A stretch of 64,000 nt of DNA. Source: Pseudomonas fluorescens (lineage in GTDB: Bacteria; Pseudomonadota; Gammaproteobacteria; Pseudomonadales; Pseudomonadaceae). This document shows, piece after piece, positions 16,371 to 25,202 of the stretch. Position 1 is the stretch's first letter; every line of letters begins with the position of its first letter. The stretch lies in contig NZ_CABVGX010000002.1 in the NCBI RefSeq assembly GCF_902497625.1, positions 1 through 64,000 of the forward strand, written 5' to 3'. The notes below the pieces were generated by a model. That model was not told the DNA's origin. It was given only the letters and a program-made list of their open reading frames with translations, and did not search any database. The translations under genes and the position numbers were made by a program.

Positions 16371-17542
16371 AAGACATCGTGATTGTAGAGGCGGTGCGCA
16401 CGCCAGTCGGCAAGTTTCGCGGCAGCCTGGCCGGCGTGCGTGCCGACCACCTCGGGTCGCTGGTAATCAGTCGCTTGCTGGAGCGGGTGGATCTGTCGCC
16501 CGCGCTGGTGGATGACGTGATCTTCGGCAACGTCACGCAAATTGGCGAGCAGTCCGCGAATATCGCCCGCACCGCCTTGCTCGGTGCGGGTTGGCCGGTC
16601 AGCGTGCCGGGGCTGACCATCGACCGCAAATGTGGCTCGGGCGAAGTGGCGGTGCATTTGGCCGTCGGTGCAATTGCGGCGGGTTCCGCTGATATCGTCG
16701 TGGCGGGCGGCGCGGAAAACATGAGCCGCGTGCCGATGGGCAGCAACCGCGAAATTCATGGCGAGGCATTTGGCTGGATGGCTTCGCAGCGTTACGAACT
16801 GACCAGCCAGGGTGAGGCGGCCGAGCGTATCGCTGATAAGTGGGCGTTGAGCCGCGACGCTTTGGATGATTTTGCATTTGCCAGTCACCAGCGCGCCGCC
16901 GCGGCGTCGGATGCCGGTTATTTCGATAATGAAATCGTGCCGGTCGAGGTCGAGGAACTTCGCGAGCTGGGAATGACCGAGCCTGCGTCAACACTGCGCC
17001 TGGACGAAACCATTCGTCGTGAGACCTCGCGGGAAAAACTCTCCACCCTTAAAACAAGCTTTCGCCCGGAGACTGGCCGGATCACGGCGGGTAACTCCTC
17101 GCAGATCTCCGACGGTGCGGCGGCATTGTTGCTGATGAGCGCCGACACTGCGAAAAACCTTGGGCTCAGGGCGCGAGCGCGGATTGTCGCCTTCACCACC
17201 GTCGGCGCCGATCCAACGTTGATGCTCACCGGCCCGATTGCCGCCACTGAGAAAGTGTTGGCCAAGGCCGGGCTCAACATCAATGACATCGACTTGTTTG
17301 AAGTCAACGAAGCGTTTGCCTCGGTGCCGTTGGCCTGGATGCAGGAGACCGGTGTGTCGCACGACAAGTTGAACGTCAATGGCGGCGCCATCGCCTTGGG
17401 TCATCCATTGGGCGCCAGCGGTGCGCGACTGATGACCACATTGTTGAATGAGTTGGAGCGCCGAGGCGGACGTTTTGGCCTGCAAGCCATTTGCTGTGCC
17501 GGCGGCATGGGCACCGCGACGATCATCGAACGGCTCGATTGA
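16367..17542 (+). CDS. Acetyl-CoA acyltransferase (thiolase)
   Basis: 391 residues, a complete degradative or biosynthetic thiolase. The nucleophile Cys89 lies in DRKCGSGEVAV, the His in ALGHPLGASGAR and the second Cys in CCAGGMG near the C-terminus; NEAFA is also present. Unlike the thiolase-like gene at 3185..4375, all catalytic residues are intact. It cleaves a 3-ketoacyl-CoA with CoA, releasing acetyl-CoA or propionyl-CoA. Coupled to the 3-hydroxyacyl-CoA dehydrogenase upstream and one base from the downstream CMD-like gene. Confidence 0.95.
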   Translation: MKDIVIVEAVRTPVGKFRGSLAGVRADHLGSLVISRLLERVDLSPALVDDVIFGNVTQIGEQSANIARTALLGAGWPVSVPGLTIDRKCGSGEVAVHLAVGAIAAGSADIVVAGGAENMSRVPMGSNREIHGEAFGWMASQRYELTSQGEAAERIADKWALSRDALDDFAFASHQRAAAASDAGYFDNEIVPVEVEELRELGMTEPASTLRLDETIRRETSREKLSTLKTSFRPETGRITAGNSSQISDGAAALLLMSADTAKNLGLRARARIVAFTTVGADPTLMLTGPIAATEKVLAKAGLNINDIDLFEVNEAFASVPLAWMQETGVSHDKLNVNGGAIALGHPLGASGARLMTTLLNELERRGGRFGLQAICCAGGMGTATIIERLD

Positions 17543-17543
17543 G

Positions 17544-18047
17544 ATGGCACGCCTTCCGCTGATTCCTCTGGAGGCCATGCCGGCTGCGTTGCAAGCAGCA
17601 GTCGAGCGTGGTCAGCGCAGCCGCATGCTCAGTTCAACCACGCCGGTCCAGGTCTGGGCGCATCGGCCTGAAGTAGCCTTGGCCTGGCTGGGTTTGATGG
17701 AGCGCCTGCACAGCGACAGTTTGCTCGATGAGCGTCTGCGTGAGCTGGTGCGCCTGAAAATTGCCAGCATCACCACGTGTCAGGCCTGCCAGTTGGCCCG
17801 CAAGTCTGATTCAGTCACTGAAGAAGACATCGCCTGCATGGCGACGGACAGCGAGCACTTTACGCCGGCAGAGCGCGCCGCGCTGCGTTACGCCGAGTTG
17901 TTCGCCAGCGATTACCTGGCGATTGACGACACGCATTTCCTGCGACTTGGCGAGTATTTCTCGGTGGCTCAGGTCGCTGAGCTTGGGCTGTACTGTGCGC
18001 TGATGTTGGCAGGTGGACGCATGACATTGGTGCAGCAAGCCTACTGA
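17544..18047 (+). CDS. Carboxymuconolactone decarboxylase/AhpD-like family protein
   Basis: 167 residues. An all-helical CMD fold carries the redox-type CQAC pair near residue 75 (TTCQACQLARKSD) and the RLRELVRLKIA helix just before it. The Cys pair points to an AhpD-like peroxidase or disulfide role rather than a true decarboxylase. ATG 17544 begins one base after the thiolase stop, making it the last gene of the 13539 operon. Role in the pathway unclear; protection against peroxide from the oxygenases is one possibility. Confidence 0.85.
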   Translation: MARLPLIPLEAMPAALQAAVERGQRSRMLSSTTPVQVWAHRPEVALAWLGLMERLHSDSLLDERLRELVRLKIASITTCQACQLARKSDSVTEEDIACMATDSEHFTPAERAALRYAELFASDYLAIDDTHFLRLGEYFSVAQVAELGLYCALMLAGGRMTLVQQAY

Positions 18048-18069
18048 CACGTCTCGCAGCACAAATTGT

Positions 18070-18094
18070 TGGTCGGAATATCAATAAGTGTCCA
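18070..18094. promoter_or_regulatory. Possible regulon operator, copy 6 (P450 promoter), weak
   Basis: The right arm TAAGTGTCCA matches the AAGTGTC half-site of copies 1 and 2; the left arm TGGTCGGAAT is poor. Located 92 bp before the P450 start. Listed because the spacing and position fit the other copies. Confidence 0.35.
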
Positions 18095-18185
18095 ATACAG
18101 TTCGTACCGGCCTATTATCAGGCGGTAGGTTCGGCATTCAACAGGCCACTTCACAAAAATAATGACAAAAATAGCGGAGACGATC

Positions 18186-19463
18186 ATGTCCACACCGGCG
18201 CAGAACGATCTGACCAAGGCTTTTACCGATGTAGCCAGCAATTATCGCGGTAACAGCGATATCGACCTGCACGCGACTTATCGCGATATGCGCGCCAATT
18301 CGCCCGTGCTGCAAGAAAATTTCATGGCCCGGCTGGGCGTGCCGACCATCGCCGGGCTCGATGCCAGCCGGCCGACCTTTACCTTGTTCAAATACGACGA
18401 TGTCATGGCCGTCATGCGTGACGCCAACACCTTCACCAGCGGTTTTATCGCCGAAGGGCTGGGTGCGTTTTTTGATGGTTTGATCCTCACTGCAATGGAC
18501 GGCGAGGCGCACAAGAACATCCGCAATCTGTTGCAGCCGGTATTCATGCCGGACACGGTCAATCGCTGGAAAGAAACCAAGATCGACCGGGTGATTCGCG
18601 AGGAATACCTCAAGCCGATGGTGCCGGCCAAAGGCGCCGACCTCATGGACTTCGCCCTGTACTTCCCGATTCGCGTCATCTACTCGCTGATCGGCTTTCC
18701 CGAGGATCGCCCAGAGCAGATCGAGCAATACGCCGCCTGGGCCCTGGCCATCCTGGCGGGTCCGCAAGTCGATCCGGAAAAAGCAGCAGCGGCACGCGGC
18801 GCCGCGATGCAGGCCGCGCAGTCGCTCTACGATGTGGTCAAAGTGGTGGTGTCGGAGCGTCGCGCACAGGGCGCATCGGGCGACGATCTGATCAGCAGGC
18901 TGATCAACGCCGAATATGAGGGCCGCTCGCTGGACGATCATGAAATCGCCACGTTTGTGCGTTCGTTGCTGCCGGCCGCCAGTGAAACCACCACGCGTAC
19001 TTTCGGCACCCTGATGTCGTTGCTGCTGCAAAATCCGGAGGTGCTGGAGCGAGTGCGCAACGATCGCAGCCTGGTGAACAAGGCCATCGATGAAGCAGTG
19101 CGCTTTGAGCCGGTCGCCACCTTCAAGGTGCGCCAGGCTGCCAAAGACCTGGAAATTCGCGGTGTGGCGATCCCTAAAGGGGCGATGGTGCAGTGCATCG
19201 TGACCTCCGCCAACCGCGATGAGGATGCGTTCGTAAACGCCGACACATTCGACATCGATCGCAAACCGAAACCGTCCTTCGGTTTTGGCTTCGGCCCGCA
19301 CATGTGCATCGGTCAGTTTGTCGCTAAAACCGAGATCAACTGCGCCCTGAATGCCATCCTCGACTTGATGCCCAACATCCGTCTGGACGCTGACAAGCCC
19401 GGGCCGAAAATTGTCGGCGCACAGCTGCGCGGCCCGCACTACCTGCATGTGCTGTGGGACTGA
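18186..19463 (+). CDS. Cytochrome P450
   Basis: About 425 residues, soluble bacterial class I-like P450. The heme motif FGFGFGPHMCIG has Cys374 as thiolate ligand. The I-helix reads AASETTTRT, where the usual acidic-Thr oxygen-activation pair is present as Glu-Thr-Thr. The ExxR of the K-helix is in EAVRFEP. ATG 18186 follows a GGAG site; the ATG at 18162 is less likely. Needs a ferredoxin and reductase, neither of which is encoded nearby. Probably hydroxylates the pathway substrate or an alkyl side chain. Monocistronic between candidate operators 6 and 7. Confidence 0.94.
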   Translation: MSTPAQNDLTKAFTDVASNYRGNSDIDLHATYRDMRANSPVLQENFMARLGVPTIAGLDASRPTFTLFKYDDVMAVMRDANTFTSGFIAEGLGAFFDGLILTAMDGEAHKNIRNLLQPVFMPDTVNRWKETKIDRVIREEYLKPMVPAKGADLMDFALYFPIRVIYSLIGFPEDRPEQIEQYAAWALAILAGPQVDPEKAAAARGAAMQAAQSLYDVVKVVVSERRAQGASGDDLISRLINAEYEGRSLDDHEIATFVRSLLPAASETTTRTFGTLMSLLLQNPEVLERVRNDRSLVNKAIDEAVRFEPVATFKVRQAAKDLEIRGVAIPKGAMVQCIVTSANRDEDAFVNADTFDIDRKPKPSFGFGFGPHMCIGQFVAKTEINCALNAILDLMPNIRLDADKPGPKIVGAQLRGPHYLHVLWD

Positions 19464-19485
19464 TGCACACGAACTTGAATTAATA

Positions 19486-19510
19486 TGAACACATTCAAAA
19501 AATGTGTTTA
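19486..19510. promoter_or_regulatory. Candidate regulon operator, copy 7 (second amidohydrolase promoter)
   Basis: Arms TGAACACATT and AATGTGTTTA five bases apart, pairing at 9 of 10 positions, the best palindrome of the set. It lies 65 bp before ATG 19575 and just after the P450 gene. Confidence 0.65.
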
Positions 19511-19574
19511 ATTAAAGCAGGATGTGCACTATGATTCAGGCACAACAACAAGCCCGAATGCGAAGGGGAAAACA

Positions 19575-20882
19575 ATGAAAGTTGAAGATCTGATTCTCGT
19601 CAGTGTCGATGACCACGCGATCGAGCCGCCAAACGCTTTCGCTCGCCACATGCCTGCGCGCTTCAAGGGGCGTGAGCCTCATGTGGTCAAGAAAGGCGAT
19701 CGCGATGTATGGGTGTTCGAGGAGCAGGCCACTGGCTACATGGGCCTCAACTCCGTGGTTGGTCGCCCTAAAGAGGAATACGGCATGGAGCCGTTGGGCT
19801 ACGACCAGATGCGCCGTGGCACCTGGAACGTGAAGGACCGCGTCGACGACATGAACGCCAATGGCGTACTTGGCTCATTGTGCTTCCCCACCTTCCCGGG
19901 CTTTGCCGGCCAGCGTTTTCAGATGCACGCCGACCGCGACGTGTCGATGGCCGCGATCCAAGCTTACAACGACTGGCATTTGCACGATTGGTGCAACGCC
20001 GCACCGGGCCGTTTCATCCCGCTGATGATCGTGCCGTGGTGGGACATGAAAGCCGCTGCTGCCGAAGTAGAGCGTCTGGCCAAACAGGGTGTGCATGCGC
20101 TGTCGCTGTCGGACAACCCGGCCATTCATGGTTACCCATCGATCCACAGTGATTACTGGGACCCGCTGTGGAAAGCCTGCAGCGACAACAAAGTCGTGAT
20201 CTGCTGCCATATCGGTACCGGCGTAAAAGCCCAGCACGCTTCGGATTTGTCGCCAATCGACGCCTGGATCACCTCCATGCCGATTTCCATCGCCAACTCT
20301 GCCGCTGACTGGATCTGGGCACCGATGTGGAAGAAATTCCCGGAACTGCGCATGGCCCTTTCCGAAGGCGGGATCGGCTGGATTCCTTATCTGCTGGAGC
20401 GTGCCGACTTCACCCACCGTCATCACAACGCGTGGACCAACTCCAACTTTGAAGGGAAGATGCCCAGCGACATCTTCAACAAACACTTCATCACCTGCTT
20501 CATCGAGGACAACTTCGGCCTGAAGAACCTCGATTACCTGAACGCCGAGATGGTTACTTGGGAAAGCGATTACCCGCACTCCGACTGCACCTGGCCGAAC
20601 TCGCCGGAAACCGCATGGGAAGGTTTGCAACACCTACCTAAAGAGATGATCGACAAGGTCACTCACTTGAACGCAATGCGCGAGTTTTCCTTCGACCCGT
20701 TCTCCATCCACGGTCGTGAAAACTGCACCGTTGCTGCACTGCGGGCGCAAGCCACGCACGTCAGCATCGAGCCGGCCCTGGGTCTGGGTGGTGCCGATCA
20801 CGGTCGCCAGGACAACAAGCCTGTTACCTCCGGCGACATCAATGCGATGTTTGCCGAGGCTGACGCGCAAACCGCGTTGTAA
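19575..20882 (+). CDS. Amidohydrolase_2 family metal-dependent enzyme
   Basis: A 435-residue amidohydrolase. The N-terminal metal motif is degenerate (SVDDHAIEPP, Asp12/Asp13-His14) compared with the usual HxH. Other expected elements are CCHIGTG near 212, the RHHNAW segment and WESDYPHSDCTWP with the catalytic Asp near 335. ATG 19575 follows AAGGGG; the GTG frame opening at 19524 is rejected. Relatives decarboxylate or hydrolyse aromatic or muconate-type acids. It sits ahead of the acyl-CoA dehydrogenase pair and is directly downstream of operator copy 7. It is distinct in size and metal motif from the amidohydrolase at 13539. Confidence 0.9.
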   Translation: MKVEDLILVSVDDHAIEPPNAFARHMPARFKGREPHVVKKGDRDVWVFEEQATGYMGLNSVVGRPKEEYGMEPLGYDQMRRGTWNVKDRVDDMNANGVLGSLCFPTFPGFAGQRFQMHADRDVSMAAIQAYNDWHLHDWCNAAPGRFIPLMIVPWWDMKAAAAEVERLAKQGVHALSLSDNPAIHGYPSIHSDYWDPLWKACSDNKVVICCHIGTGVKAQHASDLSPIDAWITSMPISIANSAADWIWAPMWKKFPELRMALSEGGIGWIPYLLERADFTHRHHNAWTNSNFEGKMPSDIFNKHFITCFIEDNFGLKNLDYLNAEMVTWESDYPHSDCTWPNSPETAWEGLQHLPKEMIDKVTHLNAMREFSFDPFSIHGRENCTVAALRAQATHVSIEPALGLGGADHGRQDNKPVTSGDINAMFAEADAQTAL

Positions 20883-20897
20883 GTTGCCGCTGTTCCT

Positions 20898-20922
20898 GCA
20901 GTCGTCGGCCAACGGCGACTGC
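20898..20922. terminator. Intercistronic stem-loop
   Basis: GCAGTCG and CGACTGC pair across 11 bases that contain an additional CG/CG pair. It starts 16 bp after the amidohydrolase stop, without a T-run. It may partially terminate or stabilise the mRNA before the acyl-CoA dehydrogenase genes. Confidence 0.35.
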
Positions 20923-20993
20923 GGGGCGGTTGCGGTTCAGTGGTCGCTTCGTCCGAAGCGATTGCGCCAGTGTTCAGCCGTTAGAGAGCGCAT

Positions 20994-22142
20994 ATGGCCA
21001 TCAGTCAATTTTCCTACAGCAGTATCCCTCCCGAGGCGCAAGCGCTTCGCCCAGAAGTGCGAGCGTTCATTCGCGACACCCTGGCCGATTACCCACCCCT
21101 ATTGAGCGCTCAATCCTGGATGGGATTCGATGCGCAATTCAGCAAAAAACTGGGCGCCGAAGGCTGGGTCGGCATGGCGTTGCCGAAAGTCTACGGTGGC
21201 CGGGAAGCCGGGCCGTTTGCCCGTTATGTGATCATCGAAGAGTTGCTGGCTGCCGGCGCACCGGTCTCGGCCCACTGGATCGCCGACCGGCAGAGTGGAC
21301 CGCTGATCAACCGCTTTGGCACCGAACAACAAAAGCAGGATTATCTGCCGGCCATTTGCAGGGGTGAGAGTTACTTTTGCATCGGCATGAGCGAGCCCAA
21401 TTCGGGATCAGATCTGGCGTCGATCAAAAGCACTGCCGTGCGTGATGGCGACAGCTGGCTGGTCAACGGGCAGAAAGTCTGGACCACCAATGCGCACCAC
21501 TCGCATTACATGATTGCCCTGGTGCGTACCGGTGAAAAACAAGCGGCCCGGCATGAAGGCATGTCGCAATTCATTGTCGACCTGAGCTTGCCGGGCATCA
21601 CCATCCGGCCCATTCGAGACCTCGCCGGCGGTGAACACTTCAACGAAGTGTTCTTTGACAATGTGCGCTTGCCTGGCAACGCTTTGATCGGCACCGAAGG
21701 CAAGGGCTGGGATCAGGTCACCGCCGAACTGGCGTTCGAGCGCAGCGGCCCGGAACGTTTCCTCAGTTGCATGGCCTTGTTGAAAACATTGATCGATGCG
21801 CTGGGCAAGTCGCCTGACGCGCTGCAGGCGCGAGAGATCGGACGCATGTCTGCCAAATTGCTGACCTTGCGCAACATGTCCTTGTCGGTCACGGCTCAGT
21901 TGGCCGCGGGTGAACATCCCGCCTGGGCGGCTTCGTGCGTGAAAGACCTCGGCAATGCCTTCGAACAGGAAATCCCAGAGGTTGCCCAGCTGCTGCTGGA
22001 AACCGAGCCACGGCAGGACGGCGGCAGCGAGCATGCGCGCGTGCTGGCCTACCTGACCCAGATGGCGCCGTCATTCTCACTGCGTGGGGGCACCCGCGAA
22101 ATTCTGCGCGGCATCATTGCCCGCGGCCTGGGGTTGCGATAA
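20994..22142 (+). CDS. Acyl-CoA dehydrogenase, first subunit of a pair
   Basis: 382 residues with the full acyl-CoA dehydrogenase layout. The FAD-binding segment CIGMSEPNSGSDLASIK is near residue 125. NGQKVWTTNAHHSHY follows, then LAFERSGPERFL with a candidate catalytic Glu near 247. The C-terminal GGTREILRGIIARGLGLR is present. Its stop overlaps the start of the next dehydrogenase gene (TAATG), and the two differ strongly in conservation. This is the pattern of alpha2beta2 ChsE/FadE-type dehydrogenases that act on CoA esters with ring-bearing side chains. Heteromer formation is inference. Confidence 0.92.
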   Translation: MAISQFSYSSIPPEAQALRPEVRAFIRDTLADYPPLLSAQSWMGFDAQFSKKLGAEGWVGMALPKVYGGREAGPFARYVIIEELLAAGAPVSAHWIADRQSGPLINRFGTEQQKQDYLPAICRGESYFCIGMSEPNSGSDLASIKSTAVRDGDSWLVNGQKVWTTNAHHSHYMIALVRTGEKQAARHEGMSQFIVDLSLPGITIRPIRDLAGGEHFNEVFFDNVRLPGNALIGTEGKGWDQVTAELAFERSGPERFLSCMALLKTLIDALGKSPDALQAREIGRMSAKLLTLRNMSLSVTAQLAAGEHPAWAASCVKDLGNAFEQEIPEVAQLLLETEPRQDGGSEHARVLAYLTQMAPSFSLRGGTREILRGIIARGLGLR

Positions 22143-23215
22143 TGCGCAAGATATTTGAAACCACGATTGAACGCCTGTTCGCCGATCTGGCTACACCGGC
22201 TTATGTCATGAGCTGCGAAGGCGGTGAATGGCCGGCCGAGTTATGGGCCGCGCTGGATGAGTCGGGCTTTACCCTGGCGGGGGTCAGCGAAGCGCTCGGC
22301 GGTGCCGAAGCCAGCTGGGCCGATATGTATGTACTGGTCCGTGCTGCCGGTCGCTATTGTGTTCCCGCACCACTGGCTGAAGCGCTGCTGGGCAACTGGC
22401 TGCTGAGCGCAGCGGGCCTTGAGGGCAGGGCGGGCGCAATCAGCGTCGCCGCCAGCGCCGAGCTCGTACTCGATGGTGAACGTGTTCATGGCAGCGTTTT
22501 TTCGGTGCCGTGGGGTCGCAATGTCGAAGCGGTAGTCGCTGTCGCCCGTGACTCCGCCGGCGCCTCGCATGTAGTGCTGCTGCCGCGCAGCAGTGCGAGC
22601 GAATTGACGTTGAGCCTGAACGTGGCGGGCGAACCGCGTGATGACCTTGGCTTCACCGGAGTTCAGGTATTGGCGCATGCGCCGCTGCCGAACGGGCTTC
22701 ACGTCGATGTGCTGGAACTGGGCGGCGCCATGTTACGTGCGGCGCAGTCTGCCGGAGCCCTGCACGCACTGCTGGACATGACAGCCAGCTACGCTGGCGA
22801 ACGCAAACAGTTCGGCAAGGCCATCGGCTCGTTCCAGGCGATCCAGCAACAATTGGCTGTGTTCGCCGAACAGGCTGCCGCTGCAGGCATAGCCGCCGAG
22901 GCGGCCTTCAGCGAATCCGCTGGTGGCCTTGCCGCGTTCACCATCGCCGCTGCAAAAATCAGCACGGCAGAGGCGGCGAGCGTTGGCGCCGGTATTGCCC
23001 ATTCGGTGCATGGCGCCATTGGTTTTACCGAAGAATATCCGCTGCATCTGCTCACCCGTCGATTGTGGGCGTGGCGCAGCGAGTTCGGCTCCGCCAGCCT
23101 CTGGAGTCAGCGCCTCGGTATGCAGATATGCCTGGCAGGCAGCGTTGGTTACTGGCCGTTATTGACCAGCCATGGCCAGCAACCTTTAACCCGCCTATCG
23201 AGTAACCCGGTATGA
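22142..23215 (+). CDS. Acyl-CoA dehydrogenase, second (degenerate) subunit
   Basis: 357 residues. The N-terminal half lacks the clear FAD/substrate-loop signatures of standard dehydrogenases and is Ala/Gly-rich. The C-terminal half is recognisable (SYAGERKQFGKAIGSFQAIQ and HGAIGFTEEYPLHLLTRR). This fits the non-catalytic or half-site partner of heterotetrameric acyl-CoA dehydrogenases. ATG 22142 is coupled to the upstream stop. Its own stop overlaps the enoyl-CoA hydratase ATG (ATGA), giving a dehydrogenase-dehydrogenase-hydratase module. Confidence 0.9.
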   Translation: MRKIFETTIERLFADLATPAYVMSCEGGEWPAELWAALDESGFTLAGVSEALGGAEASWADMYVLVRAAGRYCVPAPLAEALLGNWLLSAAGLEGRAGAISVAASAELVLDGERVHGSVFSVPWGRNVEAVVAVARDSAGASHVVLLPRSSASELTLSLNVAGEPRDDLGFTGVQVLAHAPLPNGLHVDVLELGGAMLRAAQSAGALHALLDMTASYAGERKQFGKAIGSFQAIQQQLAVFAEQAAAAGIAAEAAFSESAGGLAAFTIAAAKISTAEAASVGAGIAHSVHGAIGFTEEYPLHLLTRRLWAWRSEFGSASLWSQRLGMQICLAGSVGYWPLLTSHGQQPLTRLSSNPV

Positions 23216-24012
23216 GCGCCTTCCTGCAGATTGAGCGCGAGGGCGGCATCGTCACCGTGCGCATGAACCATCCCGACACCCGCAATGCACTGACAACGCA
23301 CGAGCAGATTCAGGAATTCGTCGACCTCTGCGCAGACCTGCGCCGTGACATGTCGGTACGGGTCATGGTGCTCACCGGTAATGGCAGCGCGTTCTGTGCC
23401 GGCGGCAACGTCAAGGACATGCATGAGCGCGGCGGCATCTTCGCCGGCTCGCCGTACGAACTGCGCAACACCTACCGCGATGGCATCCAGCGAATTCCGT
23501 TGGCGATCTATGAGCTGGATATTCCTGTGATCGCTGCAGTGAACGGCCCGGCAATTGGCGCGGGCCTGGATCTGGCGTGCATGTGCGATATCCGCCTGGC
23601 AGCGCCCAAGGCCATCTTTGCCGAGAGTTTCGTGCGCCTGGGGATTGTGCCGGGCGACGGTGGCGCGTGGTTGTTGCCGCGCATCATCGGCATTCCGAAG
23701 GCCAGTTTGATGGCGTTTACCGGTGACGCGATCGATGCCGCCAAAGCGCTGGACTGGGGGCTGGTGGAGCAAGTCTGCACCCACGAAACCCTGCAGTCGG
23801 AAGCACAGGCACTGGCGCGACGCATCGCCAGCAACCCGGGCCATGCGTTGCGCCTGTGCAAGCGTTTGCTGCGTGAAGGCCAGCATATGCGTCTGGATTC
23901 ACTGCTGGAATTATCGGCGGCCTATCAGGCCCTGGCGCATCACACCGAAGACCATCAGGAAGCCGTGGCGGCTTTTGTCGACAAGCGCGATCCTCATTAT
24001 CAGGACCGCTGA
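23212..24012 (+). CDS. Enoyl-CoA hydratase/isomerase (crotonase) family protein
   Basis: 266 residues. The crotonase fold shows the oxyanion-hole segment AFCAGGNVKDM near residue 60 and AAVNGPAIGAGLDLACMCD near 105-123. FAESFVRLGIVPGDGG near 138 contains a catalytic-type Glu. Adds water to, or isomerises, an enoyl-CoA; crotonase relatives can also perform C-C cleavage. It follows the dehydrogenase pair with a four-base overlap and precedes another dehydrogenase by 42 bp. Confidence 0.93.
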   Translation: MSAFLQIEREGGIVTVRMNHPDTRNALTTHEQIQEFVDLCADLRRDMSVRVMVLTGNGSAFCAGGNVKDMHERGGIFAGSPYELRNTYRDGIQRIPLAIYELDIPVIAAVNGPAIGAGLDLACMCDIRLAAPKAIFAESFVRLGIVPGDGGAWLLPRIIGIPKASLMAFTGDAIDAAKALDWGLVEQVCTHETLQSEAQALARRIASNPGHALRLCKRLLREGQHMRLDSLLELSAAYQALAHHTEDHQEAVAAFVDKRDPHYQDR

Positions 24013-24054
24013 TCACTCAATGCCCACAACAAGAATCGATCAGGAGTAAGCAAA

Positions 24055-25179
24055 ATGCGTGGCGTATTTCGAGAAGACCACAACATGTTCCGTGATCAGG
24101 CCCGGCGTTTCGTCGACCGTGAAGTCGTGCCCTATCTGCATGAGTGGGAAAAAAACGGCATTGTTCCCAAGGAAGTCTGGCTGAAGGCCGGAGAGAATGG
24201 CTTGCTATGCTCCACGGTGCCCGAAGAGTACGGTGGCCCGGGCGGCGACTTCGGTCACTCGGCGGTCATGATCGAAGAACTGGCGCGCGCCAACGCCACC
24301 GCTGTGGGTTTTACCACGCACTCTGAAATCGTCACCCCATACATCGTTGCCTATGGTTCAGAAGAACAAAAGCATCAATGGCTGCCACGCATGGTCAGCG
24401 GCGAATTGATCGGCGTGATTGCCATGAGCGAACCGGGCATTGGCAGCGACCTGCGAGCGATGCGCACTTCGGCCCGGGTTGACGGTGACGACTACATCGT
24501 CAACGGCCAGAAAACCTTCATCACCAATGGCGGTAACGCCGGCCTGGTGGTGACTGCGACAAAAATGGATCCTGCCGCCAAGGAACTGACCCTGATCTGC
24601 GTCGAGGAGGGCCGTGCAGGATTCGCGAAAGGACGTCTGCTGGAAAAGATCGGCCTGAAAGGGCAAGACACCGCCGAACTGTTTTTCGATGAAGTGCGTG
24701 TACCGGTCGGCAACCGATTGGGGGAGGAGGGCATGGGTTTCAAATACCTGACCCATCAACTCGCCTGGGAACGTTTGATCATCGCCATTCGCGCCGCACA
24801 GTCGATCGATACTCTGCTCGAAGAGACCATCACTTACACCCGCGAACGCAAGGTATTCGGCAAACCGGTACTGGATTTCCAGAACACCCGTTTCAAACTG
24901 GCCGACGCCAAGGCTCAGGCCACCATGTTGCGGGTCTTCGTCGACGACTGCCTGGCCAAGGTGATGCGCGGCGAGCTGACCCCTGAAATTGCGGCAATGG
25001 CCAAACTGCTGGGCTCGGAAATGCAGGGCAAACTGCTTGACGAGTTCCTGCAACTGCATGGCGGCTACGGCTTCATGAGCGAATACAAGATCAGCCGCGC
25101 CTGGGTTGATGCCCGCGTAGCCCGCATCTACGGCGGCACTTCGGAGATCATGAAAGAAATTATCGGACGTACCCTTTAA
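24055..25179 (+). CDS. Acyl-CoA dehydrogenase (homomeric type)
   Basis: 374 residues, a standard acyl-CoA dehydrogenase. IAMSEPGIGSDLRAMRT is near residue 123, VNGQKTFITNGGNA near 148, the LAWERLIIAIRAAQ helix near 240 and RKVFGKPVLDFQ near 265. LHGGYGFMSEYKISR and IYGGTSEIMKEIIGR close the protein. AGGAG precedes ATG 24055. Independent of the upstream heteromeric pair, it probably handles a shorter acyl-CoA later in the route. Likely co-transcribed with the glutathione peroxidase gene 23 bp downstream. Confidence 0.94.
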   Translation: MRGVFREDHNMFRDQARRFVDREVVPYLHEWEKNGIVPKEVWLKAGENGLLCSTVPEEYGGPGGDFGHSAVMIEELARANATAVGFTTHSEIVTPYIVAYGSEEQKHQWLPRMVSGELIGVIAMSEPGIGSDLRAMRTSARVDGDDYIVNGQKTFITNGGNAGLVVTATKMDPAAKELTLICVEEGRAGFAKGRLLEKIGLKGQDTAELFFDEVRVPVGNRLGEEGMGFKYLTHQLAWERLIIAIRAAQSIDTLLEETITYTRERKVFGKPVLDFQNTRFKLADAKAQATMLRVFVDDCLAKVMRGELTPEIAAMAKLLGSEMQGKLLDEFLQLHGGYGFMSEYKISRAWVDARVARIYGGTSEIMKEIIGRTL

Positions 25180-25202
25180 ACACACTTGCATGAGGCAGAC
25201 AG

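Noticed and set aside
18138..19448. 436-codon minus-strand frame opposite the P450 gene
   Set aside because: The plus strand has the heme, I-helix and ExxR motifs; the minus frame has none.
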